Origin: Chytridium lagenaria
Lineage: Eukaryota; Chytridiomycota; Chytridiomycetes; Chytridiales; Chytridiaceae
Length of the DNA stretch: 64,000 nt
Direction: 5' to 3'
Assembly: GCA_025449115.1 (NCBI GenBank)
Contig: JAHLKC010000051.1
Span: forward strand, 124,001 to 188,000
Numbering within the stretch: the first letter of the stretch is position 1; each line of letters begins with the position of its first letter. Shown here piece by piece: positions 1 through 10,895 of the stretch. The notes below the pieces were generated by a model that worked only from the letters and a program-made list of their open reading frames with translations, was not told the origin of the DNA and searched no databases. The translations under genes were made by a program, and so were the position numbers.

Positions 1-840
1 CCCTGTTTCCCTTGGAAATCTCTTTCGCTTGGTAGGGTACCACGGAGAACAAGTCCGTGAAGGAAAGCTCTCTATCGGTTCCCTTTACTCGTACTTGTCT
101 GCACTCACGCATTTCCACCGCGACAACAACTGGAGTGGAATGCCATTGGAAGCATGAATTAATCCGTCACTGTTGCGCAAACCTCGCAGCGATAGCACCA
201 CCCCAGGTCATCAACCGTGATCCAATGTTCACTATCGACAACCTCAACCACCTCCATGCTTCGATTAATCCATCGTCATATCCTGACCTTGTTCTGTGGA
301 GTATATCCACTTTAGCTTTTTGGTCATGTGCACGGCTATCTGAGGTTGTTTCGTTACCAACATCACGGCATCACATGCTCTGACTGAAGCACGTCAACCC
401 TGTAGTGGTGTCGGGACTCACAGTTGCCATATCAGTAACGTTGGATCACACCAAAACTCGCACTCTGTATAGCCAGCAACTCACAGCAGCAAGGCGCAAA
501 GATTTCCTGGATCCAACAAGCCCTATATTGACCATCATGCGAAGTATCCTATCATCCCTTACCAAGTCCAGATCTTCCGTTGTGGTGCGTGTTGCAAGAA
601 CCCGTGGCAGAAAGAGGATGGTTGCTGGAGCAGTTACAACAGCGCGTGGGAAAAAACTTTGGTGAATCAAGTTTCCGCGCAGGAGGCGCATCTTTCTACT
701 TGTACTAGGGTATGCCACCTGAACAACTCCAAGTCATACGTCGGTGGTCTTCAGATGCAATGTACAATTACCTACACACCCAACCTGCCTATTCAGCTTT
801 ACTGCAACTTCGCGCAAACCTCTTCTCTTTTGTATAAGCA
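1..840 (+). pseudogene. Decayed tyrosine recombinase (Crypton/DIRS-like YR domain)
   Basis: Translated pieces in three plus-strand frames line up in the order expected for a tyrosine recombinase. An N-terminal core-binding segment (about 31-175, GYHGEQVREGKLSIGSLYSY) comes first. It is followed by a helix with the invariant-type block LAFWSCARLSEVV (about 322-352), then a C-terminal block SFRAGGASFYLY...GMPPEQLQVIRRWSSDA (about 667-770). The last block corresponds to the family's HxxR-to-Tyr region; the position usually held by His is Ser. A TAG stop sits at 706-708, and frame shifts occur near 170, 380-405 and 651 (an A6 run). No LTRs, RT or terminal repeats are visible beside it, so a Crypton-type or retroelement origin cannot be decided. 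It is too broken to encode an enzyme. Confidence 0.7.
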
Positions 841-2022
841 ACAAGCTAGCTTGCAATAAAGGTATTTTGTTTCTTTTGATTTTTCATTCCCACGTTACGT
901 ACAAAATCCCTCCCTCTGGAGCAAGGGTAGCAAGAAGCTCCGGCGGAAGGGTAGGAGAGCCGCCGAGGATGCGGGTACCATGCGGCGTCTGGCCGGTGGT
1001 TTACGCGCTGGAAAACGCGCGAGACCCCCCCTGAGTTTCTGTTCAGATTCATTCTTTGAGAGCCGCGAGCATCACCATACCCAAAACAAAGTGACTATAC
1101 TCTGGTGATCCACACCAGAGAGTCCGTAGCAGGACAGTTTATAGCAGGACAGACGTCATACCAGCGGAACTACATCATCTTCAAGAGACAATCACCACAT
1201 TCATGTGTGCATTTCTGAGCTTTACGAGGCTAAAAGCCTTCCCCCCTTCTGATGTAATAACTGAAACATATACACAGTAGCTAGTTATCCTCTGAGACCG
1301 TGTCTTTTGTTGAATAGTTTCTGCAGGATGATGATCTTGATTTATTGATCAATTATCTCTGACAACATCTGGTTACGGCTAAGAACACGGCAATGTTTAT
1401 GACTTGGAAACACAAAAAGTCAGGTTACGTTATCCGCACTGCCAAAGCAATTTGCTTGATGCTACAATGGTCTTCGCAATGAATCTTTTCCTCCACAGAA
1501 TGTGTACGATTACCAACCATTGTGTATGTTATAAGAAGTGATGTGCCTATATTACCTACAACAAATGTGTTTATTTTCTCTTATATGTCTTAACGCTTAG
1601 GACTAGCGCTCAAATTGAATCTAGGGTCAAAGGCTCTCTTGCACGGAGTTGTAAAACTTCTCTTAGTCACGCTCTTAGACAAGCTGGGAAGGGGAAACAT
1701 TTTTAATGTCCTTAGCAAAGGACCGAATGGATTGACCTTAGCTCTGCTCCAACCCCACTTTCTCAACTATGGTCTTTTCCTTTTCAACGATAATGTGCAT
1801 TTGAGACATTGGTGTGTGCAATGGTGGTTCAGATATTGGGACATCACCTTTCGAAAAAAAAAAAGCAACCGGCCTACTTGATTACAATTCAAGATCCAGC
1901 TTTGGATGGTGGGATGACAGCTTATACCCTTTTTTAAATTTTTTTTTAGCTACTATATAGACAGAAAAAATCTCAATTTATTGGGGCAAGCGACAAGAAA
2001 ATTAATGATTGTGCTGCTTCTT
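841..2022. other. Intergenic, no gene recognised
   Basis: No conserved coding segment is seen in either strand. The stretch at 900-1030 is GC-richer and may be the tail of the decayed recombinase element. From about 1300 the sequence becomes AT-rich, with A and T runs near 1853-1863 and 1930-1950. It ends exactly where the inverted duplication begins. Confidence 0.4.
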
Positions 2023-2088
2023 CAATATAAAATACGATTGAAATGTAAAAAAGTAACAAAATAAGGAAGTTTAACCTTCAAAAAAACG

Positions 2089-2160
2089 TTCCGAAACGGG
2101 GAATTGAACCCCGGCCACCGCTGTGAGAGAGCGGGATCATAACCACTAGACTATTTCGGA
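2089..2160 (-). tRNA. tRNA-Glu (anticodon CTC)
   Basis: On the minus strand this is a 72-nt cloverleaf. The acceptor stem is TCCGAAA/TTTCGGA, the anticodon stem is CCGCT/AGCGG around loop CTCTCAC (anticodon CTC) and the T arm is CCGGG GTTCAATTCCCCG. There is no intron. A run of six T directly downstream on the minus strand (plus 2081-2086) is a good pol III terminator. It lies 5 nt behind tRNA-Ala, so the two may be made as one dicistronic transcript. A second copy is at 12425-12496. Confidence 0.93.
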
Positions 2161-2165
2161 TAAAA

Positions 2166-2237
2166 TGGAGAAAGCGGGGTTTGAACCCGCGGCCTTTCGT
2201 ATGCAAAACGAATGTGATACCACTACACCATTTCCCC
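2166..2237 (-). tRNA. tRNA-Ala (anticodon TGC)
   Basis: On the minus strand this is a 72-nt cloverleaf. The anticodon stem is TTCGT/ACGAA around loop TTTGCAT (anticodon TGC), with T stem GCGGG/CCCGC. The acceptor GGGGAAA/TTTCTCC contains the G3:U70 pair that is the known alanine identity element. The gene's 5' end touches the junction of a LINE insertion (2241-3660), so its native upstream flank has been displaced by about 1.4 kb. The duplicate at 12349-12419 lacks one acceptor-stem T. Confidence 0.93.
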
Positions 2238-2240
2238 GCC

Positions 2241-3150
2241 AACCATAACAAACTTGAAAACTTCCAGTACAAGGCCCTCTGCATAGGGTTGGGAGTTTCG
2301 GGCGGGACGTCACAACGCGCAATCCGCCGACTCGCCAACCTACCTCTCCTGACCACCCGCAACACCCTCCTCGCTACCCGCACAAGAGCCAGATGGAGAG
2401 ATAGACAAGCCGACAACACCTTCTTATCCTCTTCCATATTTGACCTGGAAGAAGAAGCAGGATTGATACATCCCATAGAGGAAACCAGATTGTGGGAGCG
2501 CATGCGCACCCGCAAGGACACACACCCGCTCACATACGACTCATGGGAAAGCTCCCTCATGCTTCAGATCAACCCCCACAACAACCAGCCTGTCATCCCA
2601 AGCCTTGCCGAGGACTTCCGCCTCACCACCGCATTTAAAGACCACCGACGCCTCAACCAACAACTCGCTCTCGCCTTTACACTCCGGGACCGCCCCTCCG
2701 CATACTTTCAGCACGACTACCATTGGTCACTAGAATCAACCGTCGCGTATCTACTTTGGAGGCTGGGAAACCTCCCAGGCCACCCCTACAGAGATTGCCG
2801 CCGCTGCTCATCAATACTGGGGTCGCAACCGAAGTCAGCCGAAAGCATGCCAACGAATGCTCGGGTGATATCTCTGGATCCCGAGGTAATAGAAGCGCCA
2901 GACCTGACGGCTGGGAACCCAATGAACACGAAGGCATCGTGGATATCGACCACCTCCTGGATATATTAGACGCCATACACACTACCCACCGAAGCCACCG
3001 ACCCAACCCTGAAGCAATGGCATCTGGATGAACAAATGCTCCGACATCGACAACCGCACCTCCCCTCTGGAAGATGCCACACGGGCTATGAACGACGTGT
3101 GCTCTAAGCTCTTTGGTGGAGGAAATCAGGAGAGACGACGAAAACATATA
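2241..3150 (+). pseudogene. LINE ORF2 C-terminal fragment (post-RT region)
   Basis: The reading frame from 2241 gives the post-RT thumb-like region of LINE reverse transcriptases: QYKALCIGLGVSGGTSQRAI, then RLANLPLLTTRNTLLATRTR. A frame break near 2800-2830 separates CRRC from the downstream HANEC. Together these make the CxxC...HxxxxC zinc-like motif that closes many LINE ORF2 proteins. The RT catalytic motifs and the endonuclease are absent (5' truncation). It reads into an adjacent tRNA gene upstream, which is an artefact of insertion. Not expected to be functional. Confidence 0.7.
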
Positions 3151-3660
3151 AAAACATCAAGGAATACTTTCGCTTACCTCCCACCCACATTACTTCCCCA
3201 CCCCTCAGAGAATAATTAACTCAACTACGCCACCTACGTCCCACACCATTTCGAAACTTTAGCTGTATTTCACTTTAATGTTTACCTTCAACCTTTATTT
3301 TTATTTTTTTATTTTCCTCTTTACCGATCCCCTGGAACATGTGTCGCTCTAATTATGGTTGTGATTACTATTGTGTTGGTGCAGTCCCACTCATACCCTC
3401 TACCGCAGTGTTTGGATGCCCTCCCGATAGCCTATCCCCCGCCACTGATTTAGACCGTACACTACCAACCCTTTCCCTTCGTCCATACCACCACGTCTGT
3501 TTGCCTCATACCAGGACGGCTGTAACCAGTGCCCGCTGTCACGGCTATGCGGCTGGATCTCTATTGGTTTTTCTTTCATGTATTTCCTTACCGTTTGTAT
3601 ATGATTGTTTACCCCCAATATAATACTATAAAACAAAAAAAAAAAAAAAAAAAAAAAAAA
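2241..3660 (+). mobile_element. 5'-truncated LINE (non-LTR retrotransposon) inserted beside tRNA-Ala
   Basis: The empty site is preserved in the other arm (reverse complement near 12340-12358). Comparison shows an insert ending in a poly-A run (3634-3660), flanked by a direct repeat (a)tttccccgcc at 2230/2231-2240 and 3661-3670. Poly-A plus a variable-length target duplication is the hallmark of target-primed reverse transcription. The insert carries only the C-terminal coding end of a LINE ORF2 and a 3' UTR. It lies 3 nt upstream of the tRNA-Ala 5' end, and the duplicated target includes the first seven bases of the tRNA gene. Confidence 0.88.
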
Positions 3661-4015
3661 TTTCCCCGCCATTTCATGCAATTTTCTCGCCACAGCACAC
3701 TATAATCCTACATTTTGTAAATCATATTAATACTACTTCACCAAAGAAAGCTCTCTCTTTCCTTTCCTTTCCTTTCCTTTCCATTCCTTGCATTCCTTCC
3801 TATTCTTATTTTTTATTTCCTTCTCGTAACCCTTTCTTTTTTACAAATGAACAACCCCAATGATGCAAAGACTGGTTATTTCTGTTTCTTTTCATTCGCG
3901 TCTTTCCTTACTTGTTAACGCGCTCTCTTCTCCTTCTTCTTACAAACTCTTTGCTTTTCCTTTTCTGTTTTCCTTACCTACATATGGAGCTTATGAAAAA
4001 TAAAATAAAGTAATA
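3661..4015. repeat. Duplicated spacer with TTTCC microsatellite
   Basis: This is the spacer between the tRNA-Ala upstream flank and the Helitron, duplicated in inverted orientation at 12001-12354. It contains a short (TTTCC)n tract near 3757-3790. No coding signal is seen. Confidence 0.6.
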
Positions 4016-4998
4016 TCTATGCCATGTGTCAGTCCGTCATGTCGTCACGGCACGTTTTGATCGGCGGAAACGTCCTGGCACGTTCCGACAACTAATTTCA
4101 AATTTCAAATTCCTGTTATGGGCGTTGACAAAATTATTTCACAGTTTCATACTGTGTTTAACAGAGTTTGGGAGAATGGATGGGGAGGGGCTCAGTTCCA
4201 GGCGACCAGCAAGCGCATGGCTCAACAGCAGGGGCAACATACAGTGGATCAGCGCGCTGCTGTTGCCACCAACAATGACAGGGAGAAGTTAATGGGCTCA
4301 CTTTTACATCTTATCTTATCTCATAATCTCATTATATCATAAAAAGGGCTGAACTTTAACAATGTCAGGTCCTTGGTCAATACTCACAGCGTCGTCAACG
4401 TATGAAAGAGAGTGAGAGAGATGAGTTGCCACAACAGATTGCAGTGGCACACAGGAAACAACAGGAAGATACTAGGCAAACAACGAGTGGATTAAGGTTG
4501 AGGTTTATGTTAGTTTTGGTATTATGAAGGTCCAAATTTAGCGGTGGCGTCAAGAACAGCAAAGCGTGAGCCGTTGCGTAGTGAACTCCCTTTGTATGAT
4601 CTCAAGAACGGCAAAGCTTGAGCTCTTGCGTGATGAACTCTCTTTGCATTGCATATCACACACATGGAGCTTCCGCCTTTTGATCAGTCTCACATGTTTC
4701 ATGCATTTGGTATCTATTCTCATAAGGCCAATGTCATTTCTTATGGAGAGGAGGAATGGAAATTGCGTTTTACTTTGCCACTGTTGTTGTTGTTAACGTT
4801 GTTAAAAACCTGTCGCGATTTCTGTGGAAATAAGGTAGGTATAATGTTGTCCTTTTTGGGTGTGGACCTTGATGAGTCCATTGCATGGCCCGTGAAGAAG
4901 TGTACACATTTTGGGGTCAGGTTCTATACATTAGCAGATACTCATACTAAACTATATTTACTATAATCAAGTTACCATTGCAGCTGGCCTGCCACTAG
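4016..4998 (+). mobile_element. Non-autonomous Helitron, copy 1
   Basis: It starts with TCTATGCCATGTG preceded by A (4015) and ends GCCTGCCACTAG followed by T (4999). This is the A|TC...CTRR|T boundary of Helitrons. The 5' end shares GTCCGTCATGTC...CACG and the AACTAATTTCAAA block with the copy at 8504. Both copies also share an internal stretch (4370-4600 vs 8886-9160) and the 3' terminal GCCTGCCACTAG. No Rep/helicase ORF is present. An internal ORF end near 4856-4966 (VDLDESIAW, FGVRFYTLAD) faintly recalls a piggyBac-type transposase core and could be captured sequence. Confidence 0.78.
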
Positions 4999-5136
4999 TA
5001 TAAACATAAATTTGGCGCATGGAAACCCTCACAATCTACAAGTATTCTGTGGAACTTCCCCCACTTAATTCCCTCATAAGTGTTAGCAATTAAACCGTCC
5101 TCTTGACCATCTCATAATCGCCATGTCACATCAAGG

Positions 5137-7346
5137 TGTTTAATGTAACGTGAAACACTGGTGAAGCATAAATGATATAATTTTTTCACCCACGTACAAT
5201 GGATGTGGGAGTAGTGCGCTGGGACGGCAACGGCGTAACGATCAACTGAGAAAGAACTATTTAACGGTACTTATTGCACCTTATTCAAGACCTCGCCCTC
5301 AATGCAATGTGCCCAAACCATTACGCACACAGGAATGGTTTGACTCAGCATTTAAAAGGAGTGTGACTTTCAACCCTCTTGTCTAAGGGTTCACCTACCA
5401 TCTTCGAATGATAGTAGACCCGAGGGAGGTCTTAAGGAGTTCAAATACTAACTTACATTCTTTAATCAGTGTTCATTGAAGTCCTCTGCTCGCTACCTGG
5501 CTCAAGAGGTACTCTTGGCACCAGACGGCAGTTAGAACGGACCAACCGGAGCGTATCGTTTTTCCTTCGCACCATCGTAATAAAGAGGGGAATAACCTGT
5601 ATTTTGAATAGACTAATGTCAATAAACAATCACAACACTTACCTAATGTCCTGCATCCGCGACGCTCCAGGCGAGAGACGTCGGTGACGATCACAATAGT
5701 CCGGCCCTGCGTACGCGACCTTTTCACCGTTGGCGTGTGCACCAATCCTACTAAGCCTCATCCGACGGGAGGCTGTCTCGCCCTCGCTACCTCAGCAAAA
5801 GTCGGAATCATAGGGAGTTGGGAAGGGGAGTGACGACTGGCCCGCCCACAATGTGGCCAACAACGTGATAATCGGGGCTCAGGAGTAGACTTACCAAGGG
5901 GGAGGGGTTCCCGGGACCCAGACTGCAATAGTGGGGTAGATCCGGCTCCCAAGGCGTGCGTCCTTGGGTCTCCGACCCGTAAGTGGGGCTGCGAGAGGCT
6001 CAGTCCGGCGGTCACTACAGAGGCTAGGGCAGATCGTCAATGATAAGAGATGGGGATAATCCGAGCCAACCCCAAGGACAGGGAGTCGGCTCCAACTGGA
6101 GAAAGGCTAGGAACAGGACCAAAATCAAGAGGAAAGAATTATCAAATTTATTCAGAACACAAAATGTCTCCATTTTACACTGGAGACAAACCAAAACAAA
6201 GAACAAACAAACAAGAACAAAACACAACCAAGGCACGAGTGCCTTCCCTTTTCAACAAAAAACCCTTATAAACAACACGTGGGAAAAAGTAGAAAACCAC
6301 TAGAAGGGAAAAGAAGAGGACTTACGAGGGATAAACGCGTAAACGCGTCCAAGTTTTCACTTTACATAAGTAACGTGAACTTAGTGAGATGCACCAAGAA
6401 GTGCAAAATCTCACAGCAGTCCATAATATTGATCATAAACTGGAAGCCGCCATCAAACCCAGCCTACGGAGACCATGGCTGATCAAATGGAAAGTAGCTC
6501 TGAGCAAGACTTTTGTTTGAATTAGCTATGTCTCTCTGGCTTTATATATGATGTGTGGATGTCATAATCTTAGAAAGTATGGATGCAATTGCTGTTGAGA
6601 GCACAATCTTCACGTATGAATTCATAGTTCTTTAGTCTTCTGCCAGCTCATCTGAGGAGACTACAAATTCTCAGGCGGCATCCGCAACTGGGAATTACAT
6701 GTAAGTGATCATGGTTTCCAATCATGCATGCCTAAGAGTATCAAGTTCAGCGTCAAAGCAATGAAATGGAACTTCAGAGCATACCGACGCAGGAGTACAA
6801 AACGCACGATAACATCTCTTATGGAGCTGAATTGCACAACACCATCTTGGATGGAGGCATATCCACCTATTCTGAATGGTACACGCCCCTTCACGTCTGA
6901 CAATGATCCCGACCCTTAGTTAGGAAAGCCTTTATGATGCTGGATTTTTAAGACAGGATACTGTCTTTTTCTAATAAAGACTTGGCGTGCCGGTCCTCTG
7001 ATCATGCAAGGATCAAACATTTTTTTGGGTTTACAACTCAAGCCATATGTTGCTGTGGGTCCAATTAATGTAGATCTCATTATATGTGAAATACAACAAC
7101 ACACATAGTTAAAGATACACCTAGACTAGAGACGCCCAGGACCAGAGTGTAGGGCTTTACGGGCTCTTGTAATTTCATGGAATAACTAATAAACTTAAAA
7201 TAACGAATGTAAATTGGTGACAAGGTCTCTAGAGGTGATTACTGTATGATACTGATGACAACTAACTTATTATTACAGCTTCCAAATCACTACAGGTAAG
7301 TACGAGGGTGGCCCCCAAGCTTACAAGGTCTCATGACCCATTCATC
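5137..7346. other. Repeat-derived intergenic sequence, no gene recognised
   Basis: No open frame here shows a recognisable domain. Short frames at 5469-5745, 5758-6015 and 6040-6300 have no conserved motif, and their composition is unlike the nearby conserved genes. The segment 6600-7110 looks like degenerate transposon-derived sequence but cannot be assigned. It lies between the arms of the inverted duplication. Confidence 0.35.
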
Positions 7347-7505
7347 CCTCTGTCGTGGGATCCCTGACAAGGCCCTCCCCAACATTCCCTATAAAAGCAC
7401 TGTAGAAGCTCTTGTGTAACACCAACAATAAAGTAGTTTGGGTGTTTTCAGACTTCAGTCTCCATTTATTACTATCATCATCACTGGAGACTTCCCTCTT
7501 CACCC
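7347..7505 (+). repeat. LTR fragment (TATA box and AATAAA), family shared with 12878-13035
   Basis: The block has the order of an LTR retrotransposon U3-R-U5 end: GTGGGATCCCTGACAAGG, then CCCTATAAAAGCACTG (TATA box), CTCTTGTGTAACA, AATAAA, and TTATTACTATCATCATCACTGGAGACTTCC. The same order occurs in reverse complement at 12878-13035 with scattered substitutions. No internal retrotransposon coding sequence adjoins either copy, so these are probably solo or fragmentary LTRs. The outer ends are not defined. Confidence 0.6.
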
Positions 7506-8503
7506 TCATTGCCACAAACCAACATGTAAAGTAAGTTAATCAAGTACTGACTCAAATAGTATGAGCAGCAAAATAAATAATAAATTTAAACTCAGAAATT
7601 CAGGCATGAAACAGTGAGGGGGAATAAATGAACTTAATGAAATAAAGAATGCGAGTAGGTAAAACAAACTAGAAAGATGAAACCCAACATAGAGGATACT
7701 CAAAGCCTCCTCTTACAAATTTGTTCTCTTTGAAACCTCAATAAAACAAAATAGGCTTTATCCTCTATCTCTCGTGCGTGGCCTTGCCGTGATCTCTCGT
7801 CACTCCTTCTTGGATGGCAGCCAATCCTCTACTGCCTGCCACCTGGTGAAGCCGCAATCCAGCTGTTTGAAGGAGAAGGCTGGGATGGGAGCGTGAGGGT
7901 CCTCCTCATTGTCAGTGTCCTTTAGCTAGGCTTGCTCAGCTACATTCCACCTCTGATGATCCCCAAACTGGTGCTGCAGGCAGTGAGTTTACTCTGTGCC
8001 AGCTCGTGAGGCAACGAGATCATCAAGTTCCAAAAGGTGCCATAGCAGGAAAGCAAGGAGGCTTTCAGCCCTCCCCAATTGCCAGGAGACAATCTAGTGC
8101 TCATATTAGTTTATTAGCAAGGTAAGTCAACATAGAAGAAACTAAACATGTTCCTTTCTCCCTTTATTAAGCAGAATCTCGCGATCGCTCACCCAAACCA
8201 TCCTCAAACACAACATCACTGAGATTCAGGAGCACATCCTGTCCCTAGGTGCTCTGTGGACTTGCTCTGCTGGAGCAACTCCTTTACTCCTCTCCCTTAC
8301 CCCCTAGTCAAATCTAGGTAGGAAGGGATGATCTTCTAGTTACAAGTAAATCCGCAGCATAACTTCACCAGTCTTAACAAAAGTAGAAATCATGCTACGG
8401 TTATCACTTATGATTTCCGTTTTGGACGTCTCCAAGCATTTTAACTGTTCTTATTAATTTGGTTTAGTTTGTAGATTTACATTATCTGAAATAAATAAGT
8501 CTA
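7506..8503. other. Intergenic, no gene recognised
   Basis: No conserved coding segment, tRNA or clear terminal repeat is visible. The sequence is mixed AT/GC and ends at the 5' terminus of a Helitron. Confidence 0.35.
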
Positions 8504-9489
8504 TCTATATTACTAAACGCCGTGTGTCCGTCCGTCATGTCATCACGGGGCGTTTTCATTGGTCAAAACGTCCCGGAACGCCCCGATAACTAATTTCAAA
8601 ATTTTTTGATTCACAGTATTTAATAAATAAATGTATGATAGATAAATCTTCGATCAACAATACTTTTTTTAACTTCACAGTTAGTTCCACTTCCACGATA
8701 GTCCATTTGTTCCACAGACAGGAACCAGCAAACCCTGCGGCGCAGTGACGGCAGCGGCAACGGATGGTGGATCAGCACGCTGCTGTCGCCGCCAACAATG
8801 ACGGGGAGACTTTAGTTCCGGCACAGCGACGGCAGTCGCACCTGAGGGTGGATCAACACGCCACTGTTAGGTTGGTAGGTTCCTGATGTTGGGACCATGG
8901 TCAAAACTGAGGTGGGTGGAGAGGCGACGAGAGAGCTGGGGTTGCCACAAAGGAATGCAACAGCACACAAGCAACAGCCGGAAGCTGACAGGCAAACACG
9001 CAGCGGATTCGCGACAAAGGGAGGCGACGGCACACAAACAGCAATGGGAAGCCGCCAGGCAAACAAACGGTGGAGTGCCGTTGAGATGTGTGTTACTTTT
9101 GGTATTAAGTGGTCCAGGCAGAACAATGGCATCGAGAAAAGTAAGACCTAAGCCATTACGTTATGTACTCTCTTTGCGTGGGTTGTACAGCCTTACACGT
9201 AACCTGTATCCAGTATCTGTTCTCATTACTCAACTTAAAAAATTTCGTTTCGCGAACCAATAATGTCTTAATGTTATAGTGGAGGGAAGGTCTACTTCGC
9301 CGACGTTTGCCGCCGTCGTGAGTTGACGTTGTTCACGGTGTTCTTAGTGTGGCTCATGATATGAATCCTTGCAAATGCCGTGAAGGAATGAATGCTCAAG
9401 GTTCAATAAATGTCACAAAATACGAAACTACTATTTTTACCATTAAAACGTAACACAACCCCGGTGCGAAGCAGCGGGCCTGCCACTAG
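8504..9489 (+). mobile_element. Non-autonomous Helitron, copy 2
   Basis: It begins TCTATATTACTAAACGCC after A (8503) and ends CCTGCCACTAG before T (9490). A short hairpin, CCCG...GCGGG (9462-9477), sits about 12 nt before the end, as expected for a Helitron 3' terminus. The 5' 90 bp and several internal blocks match the copy at 4016. Two short overlapping frames (8886-9263) are relics shared with that copy; no helicase or Rep motifs are present. Mobilisation would need an autonomous element elsewhere. Confidence 0.82.
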
Positions 9490-10582
9490 TATAATATAAA
9501 GATATATTACAATTGTATCGGTCGCTGAGACTTCAACAGATAGAACACAAGTGATCATTATACATTGCAGCGCCATTGGAGACTTAAAGTCTCTGTGTGG
9601 GTATAAGACCAGTTTGCATAGCAATACAATAAACATCTATAGTGATGAGAGATGCATACCTTCTCCAAAGAAATTGACAATAATGATGGTACGGTTGGCG
9701 CTTGGTTCAAACTTGGTACAGGTTCTTATAGACACTCCGTTTGGTGCTCACAAACCATTAGTATTGATACAGACACAAGAGATGTTGAAGCCTTGCCTAA
9801 TATAATTTTGATTTGGAGCATGTTAACGTCGTTGATCATAATTCTTCCAAAAAAAAAGAAAAAGAAAAAGAAAAAGCAAACAAGAGTAGCTTATTAATGA
9901 GCACCTGGCAAATGAGCGTCAAAAAATAAGAGATTATGGTGACAAGTGGCCAGCATTGATTAGTTATGCTAGAACTCTGCTTTTAAGAGTCTAACTTCAG
10001 CGAAAAGAGGAAGCTGAGTCCGTTAAGAAGAATTTATAGATATGAAATCAAAATATGGACTAAGTATGGTTTTCTATGCCTCTGAGAACCAGAAAGCAAG
10101 GCCATGAAGAAGATTTCCAGGTTAAATTGTTCCAGTTTTGATGGTCGGACCTCCCAAGGCCCATTACAGTGATGGAATCAAACTAAAAATGGTTTGGGTT
10201 TTTTCTTTCCTATTTATGGGTGTGGCATCAGGCCTGGTTGGAGCCAATACATTCAGTTTGCTAGATGCCTGTGCGGGTTTGTATCTTAGTGTCAATTCAG
10301 CTTTCTCTGGTTTGGTACTTGGAACGAGCAAGGACAATGGGCATGTCATGTGCTTGCACAACATATCTAGCCATACTATAATGGCTCTTCTCATCCTTCT
10401 TTTTGCGTCTAGGCTCCCGGAGAATGTGCATGAGTTGGTCTATTGCCTTGATGTGGGTGACTCAGGGTCAAATGACTCAAGAGCTCCTCCCGGTAAGTGA
10501 CCATCTCCCTTCTGTTGCCAAAGATTGCACAATGGCTATGCTGTGTGCTGGGAGCTAATAGAGTAGGTTTGATTAAGGGGAG
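9490..10582. other. Intergenic with purine tract; one weak ORF
   Basis: This contains an A/G tract (9848-9879, AAAAAG repeats). One open frame at 10138-10497 (+, 120 codons, two hydrophobic stretches, ending SNDSRAPPGK) has no recognised domain. It lies in repeat-rich sequence and is probably not a gene. Confidence 0.3.
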
Positions 10583-10895
10583 CCTTGATGTGACATGGCG
10601 ATGATGAGATGGTCAAGAGGCGGTTTTCAATTGCTAACACTTATGAGGGAACTCGCTAAGTGGGGAAGTTCAGGGATGTTCCGCGGAATATTTGTAGATT
10701 GCAAGGGTTTCCATGCACCAAATTTATGTTTATATTAGTGGCAGGCCCACTGTATGTTGCCCCTGCTGTTGAGCCATGCGCTTGCTGGTCGCCTGGAACT
10801 GAGCCCCTCCCCATCCATTCTCCCAAACTCTGTTAAACACAGTATGAAACTGTGAAATAATTTTGTCAACGCCCATAACAGGAATTTGAAATTTG

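Larger units (their letters stand above)
2023..5136 (+). repeat. Left arm of large inverted duplication
   Basis: The left arm matches the reverse complement of 10583-12562. The matching segments, outside in, are tRNA-Glu/tRNA-Ala (2023-2240 vs 12345-12562), the spacer with the TTTCC repeat (3661-4015 vs 12001-12354), the Helitron (4016-4998 vs 10735-12000) and the outer flank (4999-5136 vs 10583-10734). The left arm is longer because it carries a LINE fragment (2241-3660) and an internal Helitron segment absent from the right arm. Identity is high in the tRNA and spacer blocks and lower in the inner flank. Seen directly by comparing the two regions. Confidence 0.85.

Noticed and set aside
1615..1878. 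Plus-strand frame ending in KKKSNRPT
   Set aside because: No domain, ends in an A-run, and lacks an ATG at the reported start. No evidence of a gene.
2078..2560. Minus-strand 160-codon frame over the tRNA genes
   Set aside because: It reads through two tRNA genes into a LINE insert. This is a chance frame.
10138..10497. 120-codon frame with hydrophobic segments
   Set aside because: No motif, no splice or neighbour support, and it lies in repeat-rich DNA between duplication arms. Kept only as a remark.
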